Assembly (NCBI GenBank): GCA_963717135.1
Contig: CAVQVN010000009.1
Coordinates: forward strand, 806,001-870,000
Direction of reading: 5' to 3'
DNA: 64,000 nt
DNA from: UBA4744 sp963717135
GTDB taxonomy: Bacteria; Actinomycetota; Acidimicrobiia; Spongiisociales; UBA4744
A model generated the notes under the pieces. It was not told the DNA's origin. It saw nothing but the letters and a program-made list of their open reading frames with translations, and did not search any database. Positions 33,100 through 41,960 of the stretch are shown piece by piece; position 1 is the stretch's first letter, and each line of letters opens with the position of its first letter. The position numbers and the translations under genes were made by a program.

Positions 33100-34293
33100 T
33101 CAGCTCTTGGCAGCCGAAAACGCATCTGCGTAGTAGTTGCCGAAGTCGCCTAGGTCCTCGAAGAACTCGAGCCTATCCAACACATCCTCTGGTGGGTAGA
33201 TCGATGGGTCCTCGAGAATCTCCTCCCAGATGAACTCCTCTGCGGCCTCGTTGGGGCTGGCGTAGTAGTTGTAGTTGGTCAACTCGCCGCCGTTGAAGGG
33301 ATCGAGGATGAAGTTGATGAACGTCTGTGCTGTGCACGGATGTTCCGCTGTGATCGGGACCGCCATCGTGTCGACCCAGGCGGCCGCGCCCTCTATCGGG
33401 ATGGCATAGCCGAAGTCCTCGTACGCGTCGTAGTCGTCGGTCGACGCTTCATCGTACGCAAACAAGAAGTCGCCGTTCCAGCCCTGCGCCACCACCGTCT
33501 CTCCTTGGACGAGCAGATCCCAGTAGCCGGACGAATTGAACGCTGCCAACCAGCCCGCCGTTTCCTTGATGAGAGCGGCGGCCTCGTCGACCTCGGCCTC
33601 GTTCTTCGTGTTGATGGAGTAGCCCAGGTATATCAGGGCTGCCCCCATTGTCTCCCGTTCGTCGTCGAGCAGTGAGATGAACCCCGCATTGGGTTCGGCC
33701 AATTCTGGATCGAAGATCACGCCCCAGGATACGCCGTCCTCATCGTCGATCGCACCGTACGCATAGCCGATGCCGGTGGTGCCCCACTGATAGGGAACGG
33801 AGTACTGGTTTCCCGGGTCATAGGGTAGATCGGTGAAGCTGTCGGCGATGTTCGCCTTATTGGGGATGGTGTCCGGGTTGAGCTTCACGAGCAGATCTGC
33901 TTGCCGCATGATCGACACCATGTAGTCCGACGGAACGACCACGTCGAAACCGACCCCGGCGTCGATTTGGGCGAGCATTACCTCGTTGGAGTCGTATTCG
34001 GTGAGCACGACATCCACTCCGTATTCGTCTTCGAAGGCGGCGATGAGATCGGTCACTTCGGCTTCTTCGGCCACCGAACCGGTCGGGATGTACTCAGTCC
34101 AGTTGTACAGGTTGAGATCGCCGTCGGTTTCTCCGAGCGCACAAGCGTCGGCTAGAGCCTGGACACCCGTGGTTGGAGCTTCCGTAGTTCCCACTGTTCC
34201 ATCGGACGGAGCCGCGGTCGTCGTAGTGGAGCTTTCCCCACAGGCGGCAACGACCAGGGCCAGTGCTGCCATGACAAGTATTAATCGCCTCAT
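33100..34293 (-). CDS. potD: Polyamine ABC transporter substrate-binding lipoprotein
   Basis: 397 residues. Signal peptide with lipobox VVAAC (Cys18) and a Thr-rich linker (about 22-44), then a PotD/PotF-type periplasmic-binding fold: LNLYNWTEYIP, FEDEYGVDVVLTEYDSNEVMLAQI, FDVVVPSDYMVSIM, PYQWGTTGIGYAYG, NPFN-like ILDPFNGGELTNYNYYASPNEAA near the end. It probably binds putrescine, spermidine or another cationic or methylated amine. GGAGGGAAA precedes the ATG at 34293. It is the last gene of a potABCD-type operon, 8 bases after potC. Confidence 0.9.
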   Translation of the reverse strand: MRRLILVMAALALVVAACGESSTTTTAAPSDGTVGTTEAPTTGVQALADACALGETDGDLNLYNWTEYIPTGSVAEEAEVTDLIAAFEDEYGVDVVLTEYDSNEVMLAQIDAGVGFDVVVPSDYMVSIMRQADLLVKLNPDTIPNKANIADSFTDLPYDPGNQYSVPYQWGTTGIGYAYGAIDDEDGVSWGVIFDPELAEPNAGFISLLDDERETMGAALIYLGYSINTKNEAEVDEAAALIKETAGWLAAFNSSGYWDLLVQGETVVAQGWNGDFLFAYDEASTDDYDAYEDFGYAIPIEGAAAWVDTMAVPITAEHPCTAQTFINFILDPFNGGELTNYNYYASPNEAAEEFIWEEILEDPSIYPPEDVLDRLEFFEDLGDFGNYYADAFSAAKS

Positions 34294-34301
34294 TTTCCCT
34301 C

Positions 34302-35108
34302 CTAATCTCCCCCTCGACTTTGTACTGCTAAGGAAGCAAACACAAGAATCATCGAAGCGGTAACCATCAGGGTAGACACTGCGTTGATCTCGGGAGTGAC
34401 CGAGCGTCTGATTAGCCCGAACACGTAGACGGGCAGCGTCGTAGACCCCGGGCCCTGGACGAAGCTGGTAATCACAACATCGTCCAGCGACAGCGTCAAG
34501 GCGAGGAGCGCCCCTCCAAGAACGCCGGGCATGATGAGCGGAAGCGTCACCCGCCGGAACGCCTGCCAGCGGCTTGCGTAGAGATCGGCAGCAGCTTCTT
34601 CCATCGAAGGATCCATATTGGCCAACCTGGCTCGCACGACGATCGCCACGAATGAGATGTTGAAAGCTATATGCGCCAAGAGGATCGAGATCCGCCCCAG
34701 CGGCAATCCGATCTGGGTGAACCATAAGAGAAGCATCACTGCCATCGTCACGTCGGGGATGATCACCGGCAGATACAGAACAGCGTCAAAAGTACCGCGG
34801 CTCACCCACCGCCGGTAGCGATCCAGGGCCAGTGCGGCCGCCGTTCCAAAAACCGTCGCGATGATCGTGGACCACAACGCCACCCACAGCGAGTTCTGGA
34901 GGGCGTTGAGCAGTTGCTCGTTGCCGAACATCCGTTCGTACCAACGAAGGGACCACCCACCCCAGATCCCGACGTTGCTGGCACCTGAGAACGAGAACAA
35001 GATGACGACGAAGATCGGCAGATACAGGAAACCGAACACGAACCAACCGTTGATCGAAAGCCAACGATCCACTCGGGGACGCCGGGAAGCGAGTTGGCGC
35101 CCCGTCAT
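34302..35108 (-). CDS. potC: Polyamine ABC transporter permease (PotC-like)
   Basis: 268 residues with six membrane helices. The permease EAA loop is EEAAADLYASRWQAFRRVTLPLIMPGVLGG (about 165-195). N-terminal FVFGFLYLPIFVVILFSFSG is typical of PotC/PotI. The ATG at 35108 overlaps the potB stop (ATGA). It forms the channel with the product of the upstream gene. Confidence 0.9.
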   Translation of the reverse strand: MTGRQLASRRPRVDRWLSINGWFVFGFLYLPIFVVILFSFSGASNVGIWGGWSLRWYERMFGNEQLLNALQNSLWVALWSTIIATVFGTAAALALDRYRRWVSRGTFDAVLYLPVIIPDVTMAVMLLLWFTQIGLPLGRISILLAHIAFNISFVAIVVRARLANMDPSMEEAAADLYASRWQAFRRVTLPLIMPGVLGGALLALTLSLDDVVITSFVQGPGSTTLPVYVFGLIRRSVTPEINAVSTLMVTASMILVFASLAVQSRGGD

Positions 35109-36010
35109 ACTGTTTTCGCCCCGGAGCGGAAGTACAGAATCGTCGCCAGCAACATGGCGATCAGAATCGCCCCGGAGAGGGCTGAACCAAAAGGCCAATT
35201 GCGTGCCGCGAAGAACTGGGTGACGATGTAGTTCCCCAAGAGGGTGGTCTTCGCCCCTCCGAGGATGTCCGGGGTCACGTAGGCGCCCAGGCTGGGGATG
35301 AAGACCAGGATCGAACCGGCGATGATCCCGGGCCGCGACAGCGGCAACGTGATTCTCAGGAACGCCTTCATACCGGAGGCGTATAGATCTCTTCCCGCCT
35401 CGACCAGGCTCCAATCGATGCGTTCGATGGCCGCATAGAGGGGCAGCACCATGAACGGCAGATAGCCATACAACAGGCCGAGGAACACGGCCGGCGCCGT
35501 AAAGAGCATCCGGCCCCACAACCCGGTGAGCTCGCCGAGTTGAGTTATGTACCCGTCAGAGTCGAGGAGCATCCGCCAGGCGTAGGTCCTGACCAGAAAA
35601 TTCGACCAGAACGGGATGAGGACGAGGATCAACAGCAGGGTACGGGTCTTTTGCTTGGCTCGGGTGGCGATCCAGTAAGCGAACTGGTATCCAATGATCA
35701 GGCACAAGACCGTGTTCAAGACCGCTATCACGACAGAACGGCTCACAATGGTTCTGACCAGTGGCTCGCCGAGCCTTGCCCAGGAGTCGAGGTTCCACCC
35801 TTCGAGTAGGGGCTTCCCGGTCGGGCCCCGGTTGGCGAATGAGAAGACGAAAACGATGATCAGTGGAATCACAAAGAAGAGGATGAGATACACGTAGGCG
35901 GGAACGGCGTGAAGAAAGCCGCGCCATGACTCACGACTTTGGGCGCGGCGCTCCAGTCTCGGATTGACCGATTCCTCGGAAGAGGCACTCAACTCGTCGA
36001 TGGACGTCAT
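35105..36010 (-). CDS. potB: Polyamine ABC transporter permease (PotB-like)
   Basis: 301 residues with six membrane helices. AYVYLILFFVIPLIIVFVFS near residue 40 and the EAA loop VEAGRDLYASGMKAFLRITLPLSRPGIIAG mark it as PotB/PotH. A charged N-terminal extension of about 30 residues precedes the first helix. It overlaps potA by 4 bases (ATGA) and potC likewise, so all are translationally coupled. Confidence 0.9.
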   Translation of the reverse strand: MTSIDELSASSEESVNPRLERRAQSRESWRGFLHAVPAYVYLILFFVIPLIIVFVFSFANRGPTGKPLLEGWNLDSWARLGEPLVRTIVSRSVVIAVLNTVLCLIIGYQFAYWIATRAKQKTRTLLLILVLIPFWSNFLVRTYAWRMLLDSDGYITQLGELTGLWGRMLFTAPAVFLGLLYGYLPFMVLPLYAAIERIDWSLVEAGRDLYASGMKAFLRITLPLSRPGIIAGSILVFIPSLGAYVTPDILGGAKTTLLGNYIVTQFFAARNWPFGSALSGAILIAMLLATILYFRSGAKTV

Positions 36011-37086
36011 TCCGCCAGCGCCCTTGCGGACTCAGGGTGAAAGTCGATGACCACCTCATCGCCTACGTCCCACCGTCTCATGACGGGAATGTTCTCCACT
36101 TTCACGTCGAAGGAGCCCGAGGCACCGATGTCGACCTCATAGGACAACGAGTCCCCGAAGAACGTCTTTCTCGCCACGGAGCCTTTCAAGATATTGCGAT
36201 TGGGGGGAACGTCGGAGACATCGGCGAACAGATGGAGTTTCTCCGGGCGCACACTGAGGGTGATGGCAGTTCCCGGGCTGGAGCTGGTCTTCGCTTGCAC
36301 GACTTGACCACCGGCGAGACGCACCGAGCCGGGCTGAGTCACTTCCCCGGGTAGGAAGTTCATCTCGCCGACAAAACTCGCCACGAACAGGCTGCTCGGG
36401 GATTCATAGATCTCCTCAGAGTCACCGACCTGCACCAGCTTCCCTTCGTTCATGACGCCGATCCGATCCGACATAGTTAGGGCTTCTTCTTGATCGTGAG
36501 TCACATAGATGAACGTGATGCCGACGTTGCTCTGAATGTCTTTCAACTCAAATTGCATCGCCTGTCTCAGCTTGAGGTCGAGGGCCCCAAGTGGCTCGTC
36601 GAGGAGGAGAACCTTGGGCCGATTAACCAGGGCACGAGCCAGTGCGACGCGTTGCTGCTGGCCGCCGGAGAGCGCGCCCGGCCGTCGGTTGTTCAGCCCG
36701 GTGAGCCGAACGAGGTCGATGGCCTCTCCCACCCTTCGCCGGACCTCTGCCTGATCGACCTTCTGCATGCGTAGCCCGAACCCAACGTTGTCCTCAACGT
36801 TCATGTGCGGGAACAAGGCATATGATTGAAATACGGTGTTGACGGGTCGCTTGTTGGGAGGCCGCAGGCCCATCTCCTCCCCAAAGATACGGACGCTCCC
36901 ATCGGTCGGGAACTCGAGACCGGCGATGATCCGCAACGTTGTCGTCTTGCCGCAACCCGAAGGCCCCAGCAGCGAGAAGAACTCGCCGTCCTGGATCTCG
37001 AGATCGACACCGTCGACCGCCACGACGTCCTCGCCAAAACGTTTGGTGACTCCACCCAGGCCGACCGCGATCTGACGATCCGTCAC
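36007..37086 (-). CDS. potA: Polyamine ABC transporter ATPase (PotA-like)
   Basis: 359 residues. Walker A GPSGCGKTT (41-49), Q-loop VFQSYALFPHM (85-95), signature LSGGQQQRVALA (139-150), Walker B VLLLDEPLGALD (159-170), then a C-terminal TOBE domain (about 240-359). It energises import through the PotB/PotC channel. It is first in the operon and divergent from the second dimethylglycine-dehydrogenase-like gene at 37312, with palindromes in between. Confidence 0.92.
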   Translation of the reverse strand: MTDRQIAVGLGGVTKRFGEDVVAVDGVDLEIQDGEFFSLLGPSGCGKTTTLRIIAGLEFPTDGSVRIFGEEMGLRPPNKRPVNTVFQSYALFPHMNVEDNVGFGLRMQKVDQAEVRRRVGEAIDLVRLTGLNNRRPGALSGGQQQRVALARALVNRPKVLLLDEPLGALDLKLRQAMQFELKDIQSNVGITFIYVTHDQEEALTMSDRIGVMNEGKLVQVGDSEEIYESPSSLFVASFVGEMNFLPGEVTQPGSVRLAGGQVVQAKTSSSPGTAITLSVRPEKLHLFADVSDVPPNRNILKGSVARKTFFGDSLSYEVDIGASGSFDVKVENIPVMRRWDVGDEVVIDFHPESARALAE

Positions 37087-37179
37087 TGGATGCAGCTCCT
37101 GTCGATCACAACGGTCTGTTCTTCAGTCAAATCCTCCATATGCCGTACCCCCGACCCATCTCGGCGTCCGTCCTCCAAG

Positions 37180-37208
37180 TCCGGCGCGCCGGAGCCTACT
37201 AGCTCCGG
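37180..37208. promoter_or_regulatory. Overlapping palindromes in the potA / flavoprotein divergent region
   Basis: TCCGGCGCGCCGGA (37180-37193) is a perfect palindrome. It overlaps CCGGAGC-CTACTA-GCTCCGG (37189-37208), a 7-bp-arm hairpin. Both lie in the 225-base divergent promoter region and could be operators coordinating transporter and flavoprotein expression. The regulator is unknown. Confidence 0.45.
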
Positions 37209-37311
37209 ATCGGCCGCCGCCACCGAGACAAACCCGCAGACAATCCTCGTGATACGTCGCTCGACTCGCGCTGATAGCCTCAAGACGCAAAGCACAACCC
37301 GAGGAAACTCG

Positions 37312-39846
37312 ATGACTGCCCGACCAACCGAATCACCTCCCGTGGAGTATCAGCCTGAGAGCGAAGGACGTGCCGTGGCCGACCCGACTGAATCTGCCAT
37401 CGCCGCAAAGACCAAACTGCCAGACCGCACTGAGGTACTCGTCATCGGGGGTGGCATCGTCGGATGCAGCGTGGCCTACCACCTGACGAGGCGCGGGATA
37501 ACCGACGTCACCGTGATCGAACAGGGCAAGCTCACCGGCGGTACTACGTGGCATGCGGCCGGTCTCGTTTCTCAGCTCAAGTCCTCCCACAGCCTCACCA
37601 GACTGGCGACGTATTCGGCTCGCCTGTTCGAAGAACTCGAGGACGAGACCGAGCAAGCGACCGGCTACCGCACCCCCGGCTCGATCTCGGTGGCCGCCGA
37701 CGCGGAACGCTGGGAAGAGATACTGCGGGGCGCCTCCATGGCCACCACCTGCGACGTCGAGACTGAGGTGATCGATCTCGATCGGGCCCAGGAGCTGTGG
37801 CCGCTGCTCAACACCGCCGACCTGGTGGGAGCGCTGTATATCCCGCACGACGGGCAAACGTCTCCCGTGGACACCACCATGGCCCTGGCCAAGGGCGCCA
37901 GGACGAGAGGCGCCCGTATCATCGAGGACGTCGCGGTGACCCGGCTGGTAGCCGACCACGGACGAATCGTCGGGGTGGAAACCGAGCAAGGCTATATCGA
38001 GACCGAGACCGTCGTGCTGGCCGGCGGTATCTGGACCCGCCATCTGGCTGCCACCATCGGCGTGAACGTCCCGCTCCAGGCTTGCGAGCACTTCTACATC
38101 GTCACCGAGCCCCTCGACGGGGTCGAACCGGGCATGCCGACGCTTCGCGACCCGGGCGGCTACACGTATTTCAAGGAGGAGACGGGCAAGATCATGGCCG
38201 GCTTCTTCGAGCCGCGGGGCAAGGTGTGGAAGCTGGACGGCATTCCGCGCGACTTCTCCTTCGGGACGCTCCCCGAGGACTGGGATCACGTTGGCCCGAT
38301 CTTCGAACGGGCCGTCCACCGGGTCCCGGCGCTGGGAGAATGTGGCCTCCAGCTGTTCTTCAACGGGCCGGAGGCCTTCACTCCCGACGGGGTGTATTAC
38401 CTCGGTGAGGCGCCGGAAGTCGACGGATGTTTCGTTGCTGCCGGTTTCAACTCGGTCGGCCTCCAGTCGGCGGGCGGAGTTGGCTGGGTCCTCGCCGACT
38501 GGATCGCCGATGGTTATCCCCCGGCGGACCTCGCTTCTGTCGACATCCGCCGTTCCTTCCCGTTCCAGAGCAGTCCCGACTACCTCCGGGAACGCATCTC
38601 CGAAAGCCTTGGCCTCCTCTACGCCATGCACTGGCCGTTCCGTCAATACGAGAGCGCCCGCAACCAACGCTTGTCTCCCATCCATGACCGGATGGAGGCT
38701 GCCGGTGCCGTGTTCGGTGAGGTGGCCGGCTGGGAACGACCCAACTGGTTTGCCCTCGATGGGCAGGAGCGCGTCTACGAGTACAGCTACGGCAAACAGA
38801 ACTGGTTTGAGGCGTCCGGGGTTGAATGCCATGCGGTGCGAACTGCGGTCGGGTTCTTCGATCAGACGTGCTTCGTCAAGTTCCGGGTGGAAGGTCCGGA
38901 TGCGGTCACCGCGCTCAACGAGATATGTGCGAATGAGGTGGATGTTCCGGCCGGCCGGGCGGTGTACACCCAGTGGTGCAACGATCGCGGTGGAATCGAG
39001 GCCGACCTCACGGTCACCCGGATCAGCGAGAACGAGTACCTGGTAGTCACCGCCGCAGCGGCCGGTACCCGCGATGGCGCCTGGCTCCGCCGCGGTTGTC
39101 GCGACCACAACGTGACCATCACCGATATCACTCCGCAGACCTCGACGCTCGGCGTCATGGGCCCGAACTCACGAGCACTCCTGTCCACGCTGACTTCGGC
39201 CGGATTGACCAACGATGAGTTCCCGTTTGGTTCGGCGCGGCGGATCGAGGTGGCCGGACATGACGTGCTGGCGATGCGCATGACCTACGAAGGCGAGCTT
39301 GGCTGGGAACTCTACGTCCCGTGGGAGGAAGCACCGTCACTGTACGACGCCATTTTCGAGGTCGGCGATGGCTTCGGGCTGAAGCATGCCGGATACCACG
39401 CAATGAACACTCTGCGGCTCGAAGCCGGATACCGGCACTGGGGCCACGACCTGACCGATCAGGACACCCCACTCGAGGCCGGACTGGGCTTTGCGGTTGG
39501 GTGGAACAAAGCGTCGTTCAGAGGTCGGGAGGCATTGCTGGCACAACGTGAACTCCCGAGGACGAAACGCTTGATCCAGTTCCGGCTCGAGGACCCGGAC
39601 CGCCTGCTCTACCACGACGAGCCCATCCACCGAGATGGCAAAATGGTCGGTCGCACCAGCTCCGGCATGTGGAGCTACGTGGAGAATCGCTGCCTGGCCA
39701 TGGGATATCTCAACAACGCGGAAGGGGTGACCAAGGAATGGCTGGATGCCGGAACCTTTGAGATCGAAGTGGCCACCGAGCGTATCCCCGCCACCGCCTC
39801 GATCCGCTCCTTCTACGACCCAATGAACCTGCGCGTTCGGCTCTGA
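37312..39846 (+). CDS. Dimethylglycine/sarcosine dehydrogenase-like FAD protein, second paralog
   Basis: 844 residues. Same architecture as the protein at 30540: VLVIGGGIVGCSVAYHL (about 42-58), TGGTTWHAAGL with the presumed flavinylated His, GPEAFTPDGVYYLGEAPEVDGCFVAAGF, then a GCV_T-type half with MTYEGELGWELYVP and TPLEAGLGFAVGWNK. A disordered N-terminal extension of about 38 residues is unique to this copy. GAGGAA precedes the ATG at 37312. Divergence between the two paralogs suggests different N-methyl substrates. It is convergent with the TMADH-like gene. Confidence 0.85.
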   Translation: MTARPTESPPVEYQPESEGRAVADPTESAIAAKTKLPDRTEVLVIGGGIVGCSVAYHLTRRGITDVTVIEQGKLTGGTTWHAAGLVSQLKSSHSLTRLATYSARLFEELEDETEQATGYRTPGSISVAADAERWEEILRGASMATTCDVETEVIDLDRAQELWPLLNTADLVGALYIPHDGQTSPVDTTMALAKGARTRGARIIEDVAVTRLVADHGRIVGVETEQGYIETETVVLAGGIWTRHLAATIGVNVPLQACEHFYIVTEPLDGVEPGMPTLRDPGGYTYFKEETGKIMAGFFEPRGKVWKLDGIPRDFSFGTLPEDWDHVGPIFERAVHRVPALGECGLQLFFNGPEAFTPDGVYYLGEAPEVDGCFVAAGFNSVGLQSAGGVGWVLADWIADGYPPADLASVDIRRSFPFQSSPDYLRERISESLGLLYAMHWPFRQYESARNQRLSPIHDRMEAAGAVFGEVAGWERPNWFALDGQERVYEYSYGKQNWFEASGVECHAVRTAVGFFDQTCFVKFRVEGPDAVTALNEICANEVDVPAGRAVYTQWCNDRGGIEADLTVTRISENEYLVVTAAAAGTRDGAWLRRGCRDHNVTITDITPQTSTLGVMGPNSRALLSTLTSAGLTNDEFPFGSARRIEVAGHDVLAMRMTYEGELGWELYVPWEEAPSLYDAIFEVGDGFGLKHAGYHAMNTLRLEAGYRHWGHDLTDQDTPLEAGLGFAVGWNKASFRGREALLAQRELPRTKRLIQFRLEDPDRLLYHDEPIHRDGKMVGRTSSGMWSYVENRCLAMGYLNNAEGVTKEWLDAGTFEIEVATERIPATASIRSFYDPMNLRVRL

Positions 39847-39860
39847 CCGTCGGACAGAGC

Positions 39861-41870
39861 CTATTCGCGCCGGAAAGCCACCGGGACCATCGCCGCAGAA
39901 TCCATCTCGCGTGCGAATCGATGTCCCGAATAGACCGAGGTGGCGATGGTGCCCGGGGCCAGGCAATCACCGATTCGCTGGATGTCGATACGGTCGACGA
40001 GAGCATAGAAGAGCTCATCCTGCGGTCGGCGAGAGGTGATCATGACCACGTTGGCAGCCTCTACGTCCCGGGTATGCCCGGTATAGATGGATTCCAGTGT
40101 GACCGAGTCTTCGGCGACACCGGCAAGTGATGTACCGGTCTCTACGACGATACCCAGGCCCAGCACCCGTTCCTGGATGCGATGTTGTTCTTCCGTGTGG
40201 GTGGTCCAGGTCGAGACCTCGTTAGCCGGTGTAGCCAATGTGACATCGAGCCCGGCCCGCCGCAGCTTCTCGGCGATCACCCCACCCATGTAGTAGTGGT
40301 CGTCGTCGTAGACAACGACCGGGCCGGCCGGCATCACCCCGGCCAGGACGTCGTCGGGCGTGATGACCGTCGGGCCGTCCCATCCGGGGATCGGCTCTTC
40401 GTGCCAGCGGCCCGTCCCATCCCGGCGCCATTTGGCCCCGGTGGCGATCACCACCCGATCTGCCGCGAACTCCAGGATCTGCTCTTCGTCGACAATGCTT
40501 TCCAGGTAGAACTCGACGTTCTTCAACTTGCCGATCTGGTTGAGCCGGTAGTCACGGACGCGGGCCCATTGGGCGAGCCCCGGCAGAGTGGACTCGAGGG
40601 TCACCCGGCCGCCCAACTCCCGGCGCGCTTCGGTCAGGGTGACGTCGTAGCCTCGCTTGCCGAGCGCGACTGCGGCTTCCAGTCCGGCCGGCCCCGCTCC
40701 GACGATCAGAACGGATGAGTCGGACCCCTTGGCGGGGATGTATTCCGGGTGCCAGCCTTTCCGCCACTCCTCTCCCATGGTGGGATTCTGCGTGCACCTG
40801 ATAGGGGTGCCCGTCTGATCGCCGGTGTAACAGATGTTGCAGCCGATGCACTCGCGAATCTCGTCTTCACGCCCTTCCGCAATCTTCTGAGGGATGAAAG
40901 GATCGGCGATCGAGGGGCGAGCGGCTCCGACGAGATCGACGACGCCCTGCCGGACGAGTCGCAGCATCGTCTCCGGAGATGTGAAACGTCCCACGCTGAC
41001 TACCGGCTTGTTGGTCACGCCCTTGACCCAGGACATCGCCGCCTCGAGCGCAGCCTCGGGGACGAAGCGCGAGGTGCCCATTTCATACGTGTAGTCGTGC
41101 ACGGTGATGTCCCAGAGGTCGGGCAGATCGGCCAGCAGATGGATCATCTCGCGCGGCTCGGTGGTGTCCTGATCGTGGTCCGGTCCGCCGATGCTGGCGG
41201 AGAATCGCACTGCGACCGCGCAGGTATCGCCGACTGCTTCCTTGGTCTCCTCGATCAGCTCGCGCAGCAGACGTGCCCGATTCTCGAGCGATCCGCCGTA
41301 TTCGTCGTTCCGCCGGTTGGAGGGGAGCAGAAATTGGCGAATGAGATACCAGTGAGCCGCGTAGACGTAGACGATGTCGAAACCGGCGCGTTGAGCCCGT
41401 CGAGCAGCTTCGAGGTGCCAGTGCTTCAGCTCCCGAATATCCGATTTGTCCATGGCCCGCGTTTGCACCGGATCCCATACGCCGGCCGGCCGGCTGGACG
41501 GGCCCAGGGGCGCCTCGCGGGAGTAGTGGTTGGCGCTGGCCGCCCCACCGTGCCATAGCTCGACACCGGCCAAAGCGCCGTGGGCGTGGATGCTCTCGAC
41601 CGTCAAGGCCAGCGATCTGACGTCTTCGTCGTCCCACAGCGACGCCGACGGGTACGGCTCGTCGTCCGACGATGGGTGGATGGAGCAATACTCCGTGCAA
41701 ACCGTTCCCCAACCGCCCTCCGCCTTGACTCCCCGCATGGCGGCCAGGGACTGAGGACGCCGGTATCCCATGCCGGTGCAATGCGGAACCTGATAGAAGC
41801 GGTTCGGGGCGGTGACCGGTCCGATCTGGACGGGCTCGAAGAGAACATCGAAGCGGGGATCACGGGGCAT
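39861..41870 (-). CDS. Trimethylamine dehydrogenase-like Fe-S flavoprotein
   Basis: 669 residues. Old-yellow-enzyme barrel, 4Fe-4S site and NAD(P)/FAD-like domain, as in TMADH/dimethylamine dehydrogenase. The start PRDPRFDVLFEPVQIGP and NRFYQVPHCTGMG match TMADH closely; Cys31 corresponds to the 6-S-cysteinyl-FMN Cys. Tyr170 and His173 in YVYAAHWYL match catalytic residues. Cys341, 344, 347 and 359 hold the cluster. Of the aromatic bowl, Tyr61 is kept, but the equivalents of Trp264 and Trp355 are not Trp (Trp355 aligns with Asp351), and Asp267 falls in a gap. It probably acts on a different N-methylated amine than trimethylamine. Confidence 0.85.
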   Translation of the reverse strand: MPRDPRFDVLFEPVQIGPVTAPNRFYQVPHCTGMGYRRPQSLAAMRGVKAEGGWGTVCTEYCSIHPSSDDEPYPSASLWDDEDVRSLALTVESIHAHGALAGVELWHGGAASANHYSREAPLGPSSRPAGVWDPVQTRAMDKSDIRELKHWHLEAARRAQRAGFDIVYVYAAHWYLIRQFLLPSNRRNDEYGGSLENRARLLRELIEETKEAVGDTCAVAVRFSASIGGPDHDQDTTEPREMIHLLADLPDLWDITVHDYTYEMGTSRFVPEAALEAAMSWVKGVTNKPVVSVGRFTSPETMLRLVRQGVVDLVGAARPSIADPFIPQKIAEGREDEIRECIGCNICYTGDQTGTPIRCTQNPTMGEEWRKGWHPEYIPAKGSDSSVLIVGAGPAGLEAAVALGKRGYDVTLTEARRELGGRVTLESTLPGLAQWARVRDYRLNQIGKLKNVEFYLESIVDEEQILEFAADRVVIATGAKWRRDGTGRWHEEPIPGWDGPTVITPDDVLAGVMPAGPVVVYDDDHYYMGGVIAEKLRRAGLDVTLATPANEVSTWTTHTEEQHRIQERVLGLGIVVETGTSLAGVAEDSVTLESIYTGHTRDVEAANVVMITSRRPQDELFYALVDRIDIQRIGDCLAPGTIATSVYSGHRFAREMDSAAMVPVAFRRE

Positions 41871-41960
41871 CTCTACCTCCAGCTGAGCTCTTGATCGTCC
41901 GGACTGTAATTCACGAGATTGGGCGTCAGATCCTCGGCAGAATCCGTCGGGCGGGCCTCC

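Noticed and set aside
36826..37311. Long N-terminal extension of the second flavoprotein
   Set aside because: The open frame crosses the divergent promoter and antisense potA; a GAGGAA site and ATG at 37312 mark the real start.
37333..39108. 591-codon minus-strand open frame
   Set aside because: Antisense shadow of the second dimethylglycine-dehydrogenase-like gene; composition typical of high-GC shadow frames.
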